A stretch of 64,000 nucleotides of DNA from Porogramme epimiltina (Eukaryota; Basidiomycota; Agaricomycetes; Polyporales; Polyporaceae): the NCBI GenBank assembly GCA_900155495.1, contig FTLJ01000004.1:33629-97628 (forward strand), given 5' to 3'. The notes beneath the pieces were generated by a model. It was not told where the DNA came from. It searched no databases and worked only from the letters and a program-made list of their open reading frames with translations. Made by a program: the position numbers and the translations under genes. Shown piece after piece: positions 46,890 to 58,986 of the stretch (the first letter of the stretch is position 1; each line of letters opens with the position of its first letter).

Positions 46890-49250
46890 ATGTTCCTGAG
46901 GAGAGCGTTCGCTGAAGGCAGACGTCACGCACCATCATGCTCCCCAATTCATCCACGCTCTCCGCACCACTGGCAGGGTCTTCATGCCTCAGCCGCCCTC
47001 CAGAAACGCGCGGGCTCTCTGCTACCATCTCCCGACCACAATACCCTTAATGCTTCACGAAATCTCTCGGAGAAGATCACCAGGTTTCGCGACGTAGTCT
47101 ACACTGGAAGCCAATCACCCAGGCCTGCATTCGATAGCCTCCAAGGCTATGTGAGCACTCTACCCAAGGACCCTACCCTCCTGGACGAGCCTATGCGAGC
47201 CATGCTCGAAGACTCTCTCGCTCGCCTCTCCCGGTTCCAGCACGAGGATGACCATTTCCTCATCAGACGCGCCCTTGGGATGATGGCGACCTTCCTTAGC
47301 GTTGGTCTCGGAGAATATGCTCAAGCGGTATTCAATCGTGCTCTGTCCCAACAGGACGGGGACTCGGCTCTCCATTGGTTGAAGTTGACCGCCAACATGG
47401 AAGGTGTAATCCTCGATAAACTTTCGTTGTGTCAACAACTTCTCGACCTGGCCGCTATACGAAGAAACGATAGACTCATCGCGTCTTGCTTGGCAACAAT
47501 GGCGGAACTCGGCAATCGTCCAACGCAAGAGACAGCAACTCTCATTATGACGACGTTGTTCCATCCCCCTGCACCCCTCGCCCCTCAGCCATCTCCGTCA
47601 TATGAAATGATGAAGCACATAATCAACGTCTTCGGAATATATCAAATCCCATACGAAGAGTCGAGTGCGCAGTTCATTTTGGACAACTATCGACGGTTAG
47701 GAGAAGAGGAGGTCGGCGAGCGTCTTCATAGCTTGTACGTTTCGACGCTCGTCCGAGGCATCGACGAAGTGTCCATGGGTCGCGTGCACCACATTCTGAA
47801 CTTCCTGGCGCTGACGTCGCAGAGCAAACGCGACCGCCTCAAGCTGAATCGTGTACTCTCTCGCTTCCGGGACATTGGGTTCAAACCGACAGAGGATACT
47901 TTGCTCACCGTTCTAGGTGATGCCTCTACCCCAGCAGAGCTTCGCCGTTGGAGATCCATCCTTTCATATCGTGGTGGCCCTCGCGTAACTACGAAAGTAA
48001 TGAAATGGATGATTCGGAACGACCCCACTGCTCACCGATCGGTTCCCGACTTCTTCAAGCACGAGGTTGACCTCGGGATTGGACCTACCCATCAAATGGT
48101 AGAGGCAGCGGTCCAAGCACTCCTCTCGCACGGCCTTGAAAAGCCTTCCAAACACGCTATTGAAAGGGCTATGGATATTTACAACAAATACGTCGCTCAA
48201 CTAGGTTGCACGGAGCCATCGCAAGATACCCTTAACTCTTCGGGCGGTGTTGCAGTGCTCAAGCCTCCCACCACCAGGACGTACCAGCTTCTTCTACGGA
48301 CTCTTATTTCGATAGGCGATGCACCGACATGTCTGCCCGCGGCATTGGTTCTTGTCGAGGATATTCGCCGCTTCGAAGTCCATTTTGATCCCCAGATCAC
48401 CGCCAGTGTCATCATTCTCCTGATGCGTTCCTCCCCATCCCCCGCCGAAGCCCTCAACATGTACCGTCTCATCGGCCGCCCTAGCGGTAACACTGGAGAG
48501 CCCATCCTGAATGAGGAGGGCTATATCGCCGTCCTCAGCGCGTTCTGTAAACTCGATTCGTGGCCTCAAGGCGTCCCATCTACGCACCAGTACTTCGAGA
48601 TTGTCACGGACATGCAGAACCAGGGACTCGCCCTGAACGGCAAGGCGTACACAGTGATCCTCGGTCAACTCGCCCTCCTCGGCACACGCGCCGCGAACGC
48701 AACCGGACTCGAGGGCGCCGCAGCGCGCACGAACATCGCCAAGACGATCACGCGCGTGCACAACCACCTCACCGTCTCCGCGGGCTTCACGCCGGACACG
48801 CCGCTCTGGAACCAGCTCATGGACGCGTACCAGCGCGCGGGTTGCTTCGCGGACGCGCTCCGCGTCTGGCGGACGCTCTTCGCCTCGGGCAAGTTCAATG
48901 GGGCAAGCGTGAGCATCGTGCTCGACGCGTGTGCGTTCGCACGCGCGTACGATGCCGCGGTGCACGTGTACACGGGCCTCGTCGAGGTCGGGTACCCGAT
49001 GAACGTCCGCAACTGGAACACGTTCCTCGAATGTCTCTGCCGGCTCGACAAGCTCGACGAGGCGATGAAGGTGCTATGCTTGGAGATGACTGGCCGCAGC
49101 GATGGGGTGGAGCCGGACTTGGAGTCTGTGCGGATATTGCTCAAGTTCGCGGCAAAGCAGAACAGGGAGATGGAGGTGCGGTCTAGGGTGAAGCGGTTCT
49201 TACCGAAGTTATACCACTCATTACCGGACGATCTAAGGCTTGGTCACTAG
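46890..49250 (+). CDS. mitochondrial pentatricopeptide-repeat-like protein
   Basis: An uninterrupted 786-residue frame, unusual among these intron-rich genes. The start MFLRRAFAEGRRHAPSCSPI is basic and Arg-rich with no acidic residue in the first few positions, like a mitochondrial presequence. The body is made of helical pairs spaced about 35 residues. Helices such as EYAQAVFNRALSQQDGDSAL, then LWNQLMDAYQRAGCFADALR with VWRTLFASGKFNG, and YDAAVHVYTGLVEVGYPMNV then NWNTFLECLCRLDKLDEAMK, are good PPR repeats. PPR proteins bind organelle RNA and affect its processing, stability or translation; the target here is unknown. The DNA for residues 590-720 is clearly GC-richer than the rest. Confidence 0.82.
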   Translation: MFLRRAFAEGRRHAPSCSPIHPRSPHHWQGLHASAALQKRAGSLLPSPDHNTLNASRNLSEKITRFRDVVYTGSQSPRPAFDSLQGYVSTLPKDPTLLDEPMRAMLEDSLARLSRFQHEDDHFLIRRALGMMATFLSVGLGEYAQAVFNRALSQQDGDSALHWLKLTANMEGVILDKLSLCQQLLDLAAIRRNDRLIASCLATMAELGNRPTQETATLIMTTLFHPPAPLAPQPSPSYEMMKHIINVFGIYQIPYEESSAQFILDNYRRLGEEEVGERLHSLYVSTLVRGIDEVSMGRVHHILNFLALTSQSKRDRLKLNRVLSRFRDIGFKPTEDTLLTVLGDASTPAELRRWRSILSYRGGPRVTTKVMKWMIRNDPTAHRSVPDFFKHEVDLGIGPTHQMVEAAVQALLSHGLEKPSKHAIERAMDIYNKYVAQLGCTEPSQDTLNSSGGVAVLKPPTTRTYQLLLRTLISIGDAPTCLPAALVLVEDIRRFEVHFDPQITASVIILLMRSSPSPAEALNMYRLIGRPSGNTGEPILNEEGYIAVLSAFCKLDSWPQGVPSTHQYFEIVTDMQNQGLALNGKAYTVILGQLALLGTRAANATGLEGAAARTNIAKTITRVHNHLTVSAGFTPDTPLWNQLMDAYQRAGCFADALRVWRTLFASGKFNGASVSIVLDACAFARAYDAAVHVYTGLVEVGYPMNVRNWNTFLECLCRLDKLDEAMKVLCLEMTGRSDGVEPDLESVRILLKFAAKQNREMEVRSRVKRFLPKLYHSLPDDLRLGH

Positions 49251-49585
49251 CACATTGTATAATCTTGGCTTATGCGAGCTAGTGTGAAGCCGTGAAGCGT
49301 AGAGCGGGAATGGAAATGGAAATGTCCTGAGCAACTACGCACTCCTTGTGATCAACATCTTCGGATGGGTGACGTTTATTCACTCCAAGTTGACTTCTAC
49401 GAATGATGATATTGCTACCGACCCTGGTGAGATGCTATGCGAAATCGAGATAGTGTGACATGCGAAGTGTATGATACAAATGTGCGTGCGGTTGAACAGT
49501 ACGCGGGGCCGGGCAGGGCCATCTAGTAGAGTAGAAAGCCCGAGATTAAGGTATCGAACCAAGAGTCCATAGTCTATAGCAGCGT
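49251..49585. other. convergent spacer
   Basis: This is 335 bases between the ends of the PPR gene and the glycine decarboxylase gene. It is AT-richer than both. I see no supported frame; it holds their 3' ends. Confidence 0.4.
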
Positions 49586-52500
49586 TCAGTTGGATGCCAG
49601 CTCCTCTACCGAGGGGCAGTCGCACTGTGACGAATGTTAGTATAGTTTGGGTTAAACGTGAGATATAATTTGACTCACGATGAGGTGTAGATCGCCGTAA
49701 GCTGTGTAAAGAGGAGTCATACATGAGCACAGACTAAGACGATAGAGGAAGAAATATCTGACCATCGTCGATACGGGAGACAGTGGGCCAGAACTTCCTC
49801 TCAAGGAGCCATGGCATAGGGTAAGCCGCTGTCTGGCGGGAATAAGGGCTGCGACGAGCTGTTAAGGATCCATGTACCTCTGACAATATTGGGGTACATA
49901 CCGGTTCCACTCCTTGTCTGACAAGGAAATCACAGAGAGCGGGTGGGGTGCATTCTTCAGAACGTTGTTATCTTGAGGCTGCTTGCCAGTGATGATATCC
50001 TCAGCCTCTTGGCGAATTTGGATCATCGCATCGCAGAACCTGTGCGAATGTCAGCGGAGGCAGTCACAGTGTACGTGTGTCAGCATACCTGTCGATTTCT
50101 TCGAGCGTCTCGGATTCGGTGGGCTCGATGAGCATGCACGTAGAGATGGGCCACGAGCAGGTGGGCGGGTGGAAGCCGTAGTCCTGGAGACGCTTCGCGA
50201 AGTCCATTACCTTGAGCCCAGCAGCCTTGTCGAATTCAGCGAGGTCGATAAGGAGCTCGTGGGCCACCCGACCCTTGCCGTTGGTGTAACGGAGGGTGTA
50301 ATGTCCGGAGAGGCGATGTGCCATATAGTTCGCGTTCAAGAGGGCCGCACGAGAAGAATCGGTGAGGCCGGATCCACCGAGCATCTTAATGTATGCCCAG
50401 GAGATAAGGAGGATGGAGGCACTTCCAAAGGGAGCTGCTGCGACTGCGTCGATCGCCTTGTCACCACCAGTTTCAACAAGTGGGTGCGAAGGAAGGAAAG
50501 GCGCGAGGTGGGCTGCCACGCAGATGGGACCGACACCAGGCCCGCCGCCACCATGGGGACTACGAGTGTCGTCAGCGGAATTCGCCAGATAGCTTGATAC
50601 CACTCACATTGCGAAGGTCTTGTGCAAGTTCATGTGACAAACATCTCCGCCGCAGATCGCAGGGTTTGTGAGACCTACTTGGGCATTGAGGTTGGCGCCG
50701 TCCAAGTAGACCTGACCGCCATTGTCATGGATGATCTTGCACGCCTAGAGATACCGAGTGTTGATAAACAAATAGCATATGAGTAGAGGGGAACAGAACA
50801 CCCACATCTTGCACGCCGTGCTCGAAGACGCCGAACGTAGAGGGGTAAGTGATCTGGCAAGCTGGTGAGCGGGCGCCGCTAGGGGGCATGCGTAATTTTG
50901 CTCACCATGAAAGCAGCCAGGTTGTCTTTGTGCTTCTCGGCCTTAGCACGGAGGTCCTCGAGGTCGAGATTTCCATCCGCATGCGTCTTGACGGGAACAA
51001 CCTTGAGACCAGCCATAACCGCAGACTACAAAATAATCAGACTTCAAGCTTCGTATCTGCTCATCGCCAGTGCTTACAGCTGGGTTGGTGCCATGCGCGC
51101 TCACAGGGATGAGGCAGATGTTACGGTGACCCTCTCCACGCGATTCATGATACGCCTTGATGACTGAGAGACCCGCGTACTCGCCCGCTGCGCCAGAGTT
51201 GGGCTGGAGAGAGCAGCCAGCGAACCCGGTGATCTTGCAGAGGTCCGACTCAAGTTCCTAGGGCGACTGTTTAACAACCAGCACGCCGTGAATAAGAAAC
51301 CGGCTCACTTTGATGAGCTCCAAGTAACCCTTAACCTGGTCCTTTGGTGCAAACGGATGGACGGAACTGAACTCCGGCCACGTCACTGGGGTCATGCTGC
51401 TTGTACTGTTGAGCTTCATGGTGCAACTTCCTAAGGGGATCATCGCGTGTACAAGGCCAAGGTCCTTGGATTGGAGATGGTAGATATAGCGCATCATCTC
51501 GGTCTCCGAGTGGTGGGTGTTGAAAACCGGGTGCGGGAGGAACTTCGAGGTGCGGCGCAGAGCCTCGGGGATGGCGACGGATTCCGGCGCCACGAGATCA
51601 CTGAAGGACTTGGAAGATTTGGACGCTGCCGATGCGAAGACGTTGATCAACGCCAGGACGTCGTCTGCACCGACACTCTCGTCCAACGTCAAACCAACGT
51701 GCTTGTCGTCGATTTTGCGCAAGTTGATACCGACAACAATAGCAGCGGCGTGGACAGCTTCAGCGCCCTTGGTCACACCAGTGACGTCGAAAGTAAGCGT
51801 ATCGAAGAAGCTGGAGCTAACGGTCTTGTACCCATAACTCTCGACAGCCGATTTGACGACCTGTGTCAAACCGTGGACCTTCTGGGCGATGCGCTGCAAG
51901 TTGACTGGTCCATGGTATACAGCGTACATCGCGGCCATGTTGGCGAGGAGGGCCTGACTGGTACAGATGTTGCTGGTAGCCTTCTCACGACGAATATGCT
52001 GTTCCCGGGCTGATAACAAGTCAGGTATAGGTGAAGAAGATGGTCCCGTCCACTACTCACTTTGCAAGGCCAGGCGGTAAGCCGGCTTCCCCTCAACATC
52101 GCGGCTGCGGCCGATCAGACGACCGGGCATCTTGCGCTTGAGCTTATCCGTGCACGCGAAGAACGCGGCATGGGGGCCACCATATCCGGCAGGAACGCCA
52201 AACCGAGCAGAGTTACCGAGGACAATGTCCGCACCCCACTCGCCTGGCGGCTTGAGCATCGTGAGCGCCAAAAGGTCGGTTGCGCACACGAGCAGGGCGC
52301 CCGAAGCGTGGACCGATTCTGCCAAATTTGAGAAATCCTTGACCGTGCCGTTAACATCGGGATACTGCACGAGTACGCCGCAGAGGTCCGCGTGAGCTGC
52401 TTTGTCATCGAGGCCCTTCAGTGCGTCGCCGACCACCAGGTTGATCCCGAACCCCTTCGCGCGAGTACGCAAGACTGCGATGGTCTGGGGAGCCACGCCA

Positions 52501-53249
52501 CTGTCCGCGAAAAAGGTGCGCTTCTTGCCGTTTGATCCCGTGAATGCCATAACCATGCCTTCCGCGGCCGCAGTAGCTTCGTCCAGCAGTGACGCATTCG
52601 CGATGTCCATCGAAGTCAATGACATCACCATCGTCTGAAAGTTAACCAACGACTCCAAACGACCTGGAGCGGGTGTGAGGTTCCACAGTGTAGGCCAATA
52701 AAGCCTATATGTAGACGTACCTTGGGCGATTTCGGGCTGATAGGGAGTGTACGGGGTGTACCAAGCAGGGCTCTCCATTACCTGGTATGTCACTCATTTA
52801 GTGTACACACTCTTATAAGAACTGAAGGCTCTACGTACATTGCGTAGAATGACAGGAGGCACAACCGCGTTGTGGTAGCCCATACCGATGTAGCTTTTGA
52901 ACGGCTTGTTGGCCTTCCCTAGCTCCTTGGCTCTATGGAAGAGCTCCGACTCGCTGAGTGCAGGAATGGACTCGTTACTAACGGCCGAGGCGGAAGACCT
53001 AATTTTCTCGGGGACCGCATCTGCGACAAAGGCATCCATGGAGTCATACCCCAACTGCGCGAGCATATGCGTGACCTCGCTGTCGTCGGGGCCAATGTGA
53101 CGGTCGGCGAAAGTGTCCAGGGGGGCAAAGAGGGAAGAAGGTGCCTTGGCGGTCGCAAGGCCGCGCGACGGCGCCCTCATGTTGACAGGGCGAGCATGGT
53201 GAGTAAGGTGTCGCGTGAGGAGGGCTGAGACGTTGCGGAGGACCGCCAT
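49586..53249 (-). CDS. GCV2: glycine dehydrogenase (decarboxylating), P protein of the glycine cleavage system
   Basis: A PLP enzyme of the mitochondrial matrix that decarboxylates glycine and passes the aminomethyl group to the lipoyl H protein. From the ATG at 53249, [20 protein letters not shown] is a presequence. [20 protein letters not shown] and [20 protein letters not shown] are the N-terminal signature. [20 protein letters not shown] and [19 protein letters not shown] follow in the first half. After [14 protein letters not shown], which holds the PLP lysine, [20 protein letters not shown] is the glycine-rich loop. Two small 3' exons restore [20 protein letters not shown] and PSVEELASN, with stop at 49586-49588. 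About ten introns are visible. The length fits the roughly 1000-residue family. The A-locus gene called glydh in other mushrooms is this one. Confidence 0.96.
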
Positions 53250-54088
53250 GGGCGGCGTCGGGGAACCCAGCGACCCGGAGGACGGGGTGTGTGGAGAACG
53301 GTGATGGAGAGGGAACCTGGGGTGTGCGGGCGAGTGGGGACAAGCATTTTGTATGAGTTGTGTTCACCGAGCCATTCACCGAGTAAAAGCAGGTGCTTAT
53401 CGTCCAACCCATCCTCCTCACTTTTTACATACTCGCTTCCCCGCCCGCCGGCGCTCCGACACAAGCCTCGGGTCCGCCCACCCCTCCTCCCCTCCACCCT
53501 GCGTGTTCTCCCCCGGTCTCCTAACAATATTCGCAATAAAATTAGTAGTCGCTGAGGTGGGTAGTTTCCGCATGTTCCGCTCGAAAGCGCCCGCAATTGT
53601 GGCACACAAGAGCGTCGAAAGCCAAACGGGAGCCACGCGGAGACCCGCATGTGGCTGGGCGAGGCCCTGTTCCGCATGGTGAAAAAGTTTTTTCACAGTG
53701 GCTCGGCTCCGTCGCCCTTCCGCTCCGGGCGACAATCCCGCCGTTTCACAGCCATTTCGGGTGATGCGCCTTGCGGTCCGCCTGCTGACGTAAACACTGG
53801 CTCCCTCCAGGTTGTGCGACGCCAAGGCTATCGTGAAGTGTAACACGGCCATCTACATATTGTCTGTTGACACCTTCGGTATTCTCATCTACTCTATATG
53901 TCTTATCGCAAACGGTGGTCAGACGTGGCAACTGCAAGAATCATATCACATTCTTCTGCGGCTCGGCGAATCTGATTGAACGCCCTAGATAAGTACACAA
54001 CCGAGGACCTTGCGCTCCGAAAGCTTAAAACCACGCTCAGGGATGACCGCCGGCGGATCAGACCGGGAGAGCACCATGCGGCGACGTG
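53250..54088. other. intergenic: GCV2 upstream region and ARMH3 downstream flank
   Basis: About 840 bases. Near GCV2 it is pyrimidine-rich on the plus strand (53400-53520). The rest is mixed. No gene is supported. Promoter elements of GCV2 should lie within the first few hundred bases. Confidence 0.35.
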
Positions 54089-56735
54089 TTATGGCATAAG
54101 AGACATCCCATCGCCGTATGCGAACCGTACAAAACCCACTACGTCTTCTGACTGCCTCCTGTAGATGATCGTCGGTCATAAGTCGCAGGCACCTCTGTTT
54201 CGAGCCTAGTGCACTCACGGGGGGTCATCGCCTCCGTGTACGTCCTCGCCGTAGTTCAGGCCGTCCTTCTCGATCTCCTTTGCGACCGTACGCAGGCCCT
54301 GGTTCGCCGAGCGAATTCCGGCTTCGTGAAGTTTCGCCTCGTAATATTCGGAGACAGCTATTACGTTTGCGAGTGCTTTCGACACACGTAGTCCCGATGC
54401 CGATGAGCGTTTCGATGAGGACTTAGGGTGGGGATTAGCCAGTTTCTCTAGCAGCGCTTGCTGTTTTCGGAATACTTCGGCAGAGCATACAACCTCGTAC
54501 TACCATTCGTGTGAACCCTTTGGTGTAGACATTAATGCAAGTCCTGCACTCACAACTAACTCATGAACATCCTTCGGAGTCGGAAGGAAATGTTCATGGC
54601 GAGAGAGGGCGAGGTCAAACAGTAACAACGTCTAGCCATAATGTGAGATTTCGGCAAGCATGAGTCGCCATCAAAGACCCACCTCTTGAGAAAGCTGTTC
54701 CACACCTCCTGTTGTAACCAGACTGTCCAATTTGCTTGCGAGGAAGTCAAGGAGGAGGATCAAGGCGCGCCAGAGCTCTTTCCAATGATATACTATACCC
54801 TCATAAGCAAAAACCAACTAAATAGAAGCTTCCATGCTCACCAAGCCGAATATGTTCCCGCTGAAGATACCATAAAGTCCGGAAGCAGGCTCTAATACAA
54901 GTTCTGTGAAGTGATCAGTGACTGGCAGCCGGGAAGAATGCAGACGACGTACAGATGACAATACACTTCAAGCTTCTTGTGCAGGTTGTGTCTCGTCCAC
55001 AATATACAACAGTCTAGCAATGCGCACAACGGTGGTCGTGGAGGTTGTGTAGGTGGGAGCGGAGGCATCCTCTACCGACAGAATCAATAACCTTGTAAAG
55101 TCGGCAATGCTCTGGCACCAACTTTACCTGTCTGCATAACCGTACGTCTTCTGGACTGTCCTTCCATAAGGCAGCGAGTATATCATCGTTCTCGGATATT
55201 ACTAACAAGATATTCAATGCGAGATTCGCATAGGCGATCGCGCGAGGAGATGAGGATGATGAAGCGTGCGATACCAAATATGACGATAGAGATAGTACGG
55301 TGAGAGGTAGCGGGGCAATCTTCGTCGCAGTCTTTTTCTCTTCCTCGGGGGCCAGCGTACTAACAAATATCTGCCGAAACGTGGCGCTTCCCTGTAGGAA
55401 CTCGAAAAGAGGTAACAAAATTACGCATGCTTCGATGGGCCTTTATTCGCATTGAAATGAGCAAGTATGAATAGATCCGATTGAACCAACGTACTGATTC
55501 CTAAATAGCTCTCGAGGCGGATCTACCGGCTTAGAGGCGAACGCCCGGTCGGGGCGAAGTGCTGAGAAGAATGATCCCATGCTGGTGGCGAGCGTAGGGG
55601 GTGAGTCATCCGAGATGGATTGGTACGCTCTGTAGACACGGTCAGTTGTGATACACAGCGCGATAGTAATATACGCACTTCACCACGGCTGAGACAGCAA
55701 AGTTGGCCGCCCAACATGCCATGTGCATAAATTGTGTATCTTTTGATTCCCGGATACGGCGGAGATAGGGATTGAGCTTCGCAGCATCGGACTTGTGGAA
55801 GTTGGCTAACAGCGCAAGGAGCAAGATTGCTTCAAACGTGAATTTCTCCGTTTCCGGAGATGTGACAGTCTGCAGTGCAATTTGTGAGTGCGATGTAACC
55901 TTTAGCATGCTCGAGAGCATACCGTAACGATACAGGGGAATAGGTCGTGACGGAGGAAGTATGCACCAGGGCTCAACTGGCTTATACCACACACAAATAT
56001 GACCGTGAGCTGTAGGACTTCGTGTCGAAGGTTGGCTAGTCACTAAGGTGAGTGCCACTTCGGTTCGAACTAGGACTGGTTGAACGCACCTGGGGCAGCG
56101 GTGTTGCTCAAAGTACCATCAATGGCAACAGTCAGGTCCTGAAGCCACACACCGTTACACCATGTATAATAGTGATAAGTAGCGACATGCACCTACCTTG
56201 AAGACAGAATCGCTAGCGTTCACGCCCCCCGCAAATACTTCCATGACCTCCCACCCGGCCATGTTCTTGCTAAGAACGCTTCGGGTCACGCACGCCAGGG
56301 TAGCCGCAGCATGGGTCTTCTTCACATCGTCCAGGCTCTCGTCCTTCAAGGTTTGAATGCAAATGCCCACGATGTCATTCAAGGCCGACTACTAGTACCA
56401 TAGACGTAACTTTGAGCGAACGGAACACATTCAAACAGCGAGTTGCGCACCTTGACTCTACCCAGACAGTCATCCTTCGATAGCTGACTCAAAGTTGTAG
56501 ACAGGAAATCCCTGTCCACTTCGAGGTCAAAAAGGCTCCTCCAAAATGCGGGAACATCCTTCGTCGGGCCTGCTAAGTCCTCCGGATGTGCTCCCTAGCG
56601 CGACAGAAGCAAAGTCATTAGCTCATTAGCTCTAATATATACCCTAGTAGTGCAATGGGTATCGCTTACTTGTAGAAGGCGACTGTAGGTCGTAGCGAAC
56701 TTGGAGCCAAATGGAATGGACTCCCAGCGGGCCAT
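54089..56735 (-). CDS. ARMH3: armadillo-like helical protein, ARMH3/DUF1741 family
   Basis: Human ARMH3 (C10orf76) binds GBF1 and PI4KB at the Golgi and supports PI4P production; the fungal members are little studied. The N-terminus from ATG 56735 reads MARWESIPFGSKFATTYSRL, then VPAFWRSLFDLEVDRDFLST. Helical repeats follow: KKTHAAATLACVTRSVLSKN, FTFEAILLLALLANFHKSDA and LALNILLVISENDDILAALW. ELWRALILLLDFLASKLDSL is the typical late block. YYEAKLHEAGIRSANQGLRT leads to an intron that opens inside a false TGA (54215). The last exon gives EDVVGFVRFAYGDGMSLMP with stop TAA at 54089-54091, a good family ending. Over ten introns are present, so inner borders are approximate. The start is uncertain because the frame is open upstream to 56825 without another ATG. 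Confidence 0.78.
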
Positions 56736-56963
56736 AAACGAGGCAATACAGCGCTCAAGTGTGTTCAAAAGATTGGTAGGAGTGAGATGATGTGGGAGTG
56801 GTCGAAGGGTACGCGACAGTGGCAAGCTGTAAGCGCGTCTCGATCACTGCGGGTGGCAGTGTCGTGTCCTCACCCAGGCACACGTCGCGCATATGCATGA
56901 CACGTACTTAACGGCGATCAAGAAAGACAAGCAGTACTTATGAAATAACGAAAAGCAAGAACA

Positions 56964-58986
56964 TTACGCTACGCCGGTCAGACCCGCGTCCACCATCTCC
57001 GTCACCCAGCCCTGGAACGTCTCATGCTTCAATCTTACGTCCTCCATGAGGTACCGGATACCCATGAACGCCTTCCTCCCCCTGTGTTGGCCCGCCTTCT
57101 CTTCCTCTGTATCAACCACCCGCACTTCTTCTTCGTCATCTATGACTTCTATGATACCCGGGAACCCGAAGTGGTTCTCGTCCGCACGGGGCGCGGCGTC
57201 TGATGATGCGAACGCCGCGCGGAACAGAACGCGCAGACACAACAGCGCCGTGAGCGAGCTGGGCGGAGGGTCGACGTGGGGACGCGAGTAGGTGACTATC
57301 GTAGAGCGCGCGGGGGGAGGCGGCCTCTTCGTTGGCTCAGCGACCGGGTGAGGGTAGTTGTTGGACGGGAGGGTGACGGTGCTCGGCTGAGATGGGTGTT
57401 TGGGCTGCGGCTGCATGTCGGGCAGGTGTGTGAGGATGTGGCCGCGCATCTGCGCCTTGGTGATGTTCGTTTGAGGGCATGTCGCCCATGAGCAGGATAG
57501 ATGCGAGCCTTCGTGTGGCTGGATATGAGCTTCGAGGATGTGCTCATACAGGGCGTCGGTTGCCTTGTATGGTTCCATTGGACATTGGGAGTTGTCCCAT
57601 TGGCACTTGAACTGTGTGTTATTAGAAAGACTCTGGCGGCGGTCAACTCCCCGGACGATGAACCGTTGGGGCGGCCCGGGCAAAACCATCGCCTGCGCTT
57701 TCGGAAACACCGCGTTGACATTTTTAATCACGTCAGACGCAACAAGGAGAGGATATTGTTCCTGGAACGGAGTGAAGATGTCCTTGTACAGGGTCCAAAA
57801 ATCAACTTGCGTGAGTTCGCCATCTTCTTTGGCGATGAACATATGTTTCATCCTAATCTCAGTTCAGCACACAGCATATTTAGGGCGTAACAGAGATATC
57901 TTACCATTCAAAGCATCTTTGAGGCTCAGGTATAGGAAGCAAAAGTTCAAGTTCTTCCTTCGTCAGCTCGTGATTGGTTATCGGAACTCTTTGAGCAGGA
58001 GCGGTGTGAACCGGCATCCCGATCTCGAACGACACGTCTTCTTCCATTTGGTCTGCAAGGATGAGGGAGACAAGCAGCCTGAGCATGCCGGGCATACGCG
58101 GGTGCAGCAAGAACGCCTTGGTCATAGGGGGGTGGGAGAGGTGACAGTATATGTAGTTGAGGGCCGCATCGATGAGCTCTTTGTCCAGAATGAGAGGGAG
58201 CGCATTCATCGCCGTCTCGAGAGCAGGTGCATCGGTGACCAGTTGGTAGGTGTTGATGGGGTTTGAGTAGAGAGTAGTCAGGGCCGTCAGCGCTGTGATG
58301 ATGAGAGCCCGGTTGGAGGAGAACCCTGCAATCTGTTGTAGTGGACCCACGGGACTGGCTCTTGGAGAGTCGGAGGGAGAGGGAAGAGTGACGGTGTAGG
58401 CGATGGATTGCAGGATCTCAATGATGTAGAGCAGAAATTCGGAGTTGGTATCGGAGGTGGGCTTGATATCGTGCAGGAAGCGGAGGATTAACTCTGGGAG
58501 TTTGGGGTAGATCGCGAGTTCGTACGCGTTTGCCTCGTGCATGGCGGCGTTACGCAGGATGAACAAAGATTCGAGGGCGTGTCTCCGTTTGCGTTCTGTG
58601 TCTTTGTGAATGGCGAAAAAGCTGGAGTCTTCCGTAAAGTATCTGAAGCCTTCTTTGCTGTACCATTCAGGCCATTCGAACAAGGCGTCCGTCAGACCAG
58701 GAATGGCAATCAGCATGAACTGCTCGTTCTGGCACAGTCGGCTGAGGCGGTCTAGTGCCCATGCCACTTCCGAGTCCAATCCAGAGCGCAGAGACAGGAG
58801 CATCCTGTTGTTGGGAGTGGCCTCGGTATACCATCCTGGTTGAAGCATGAGCTTGTATTTGTTGCGCTACTCGAAACGGTACCTACGCTCGTAGTCATCC
58901 GTAGTGTTCGGACGTGGAGGGGGAGGCGCCTGCGACGTTTGCCGACGATAGGCCGTGACCTGTATAGGAGTGATTATACTTGTCAT
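56964..58986 (-). CDS. RSC9: RSC9/ARID2-like chromatin remodelling complex subunit with two C2H2 fingers
   Basis: A likely subunit of the RSC/PBAF class of SWI/SNF remodellers in the nucleus. The start ATG at 58986 (MTSIITPIQVTAYRRQTSQA) directly follows a good acceptor (ctcgcag), so an intron in the 5' leader is likely. The next exon holds an armadillo-like helical region: GWYTEATPNNRMLLSLRSGL, then EVAWALDRLSRLCQNEQFML. It ends in EELELLLPIPEPQRCFEW. The last exons begin MKHMFIAKEDGELTQVDFWT, an RFX-like segment. Two zinc fingers follow: FKCQWDNSQCPMEPYKATDA ending YEHILEAH, and LSCSWATCPQTNITKAQMRG ending HILTH. The C-terminus contains an acidic patch (IDDEEEVRVVDTEEEK). Stop at 56964-56966. 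I see no ARID domain, so the resemblance is to the Rsc9 core plus ARID2-type fingers. Confidence 0.78.

Noticed and set aside
54215..54217. TGA as the end of the ARMH3-like gene
   Set aside because: It lies within a gtgagt donor. Splicing to the next acceptor gives VVGFVRFAYGDGMSLMP, which looks like the conserved family end.
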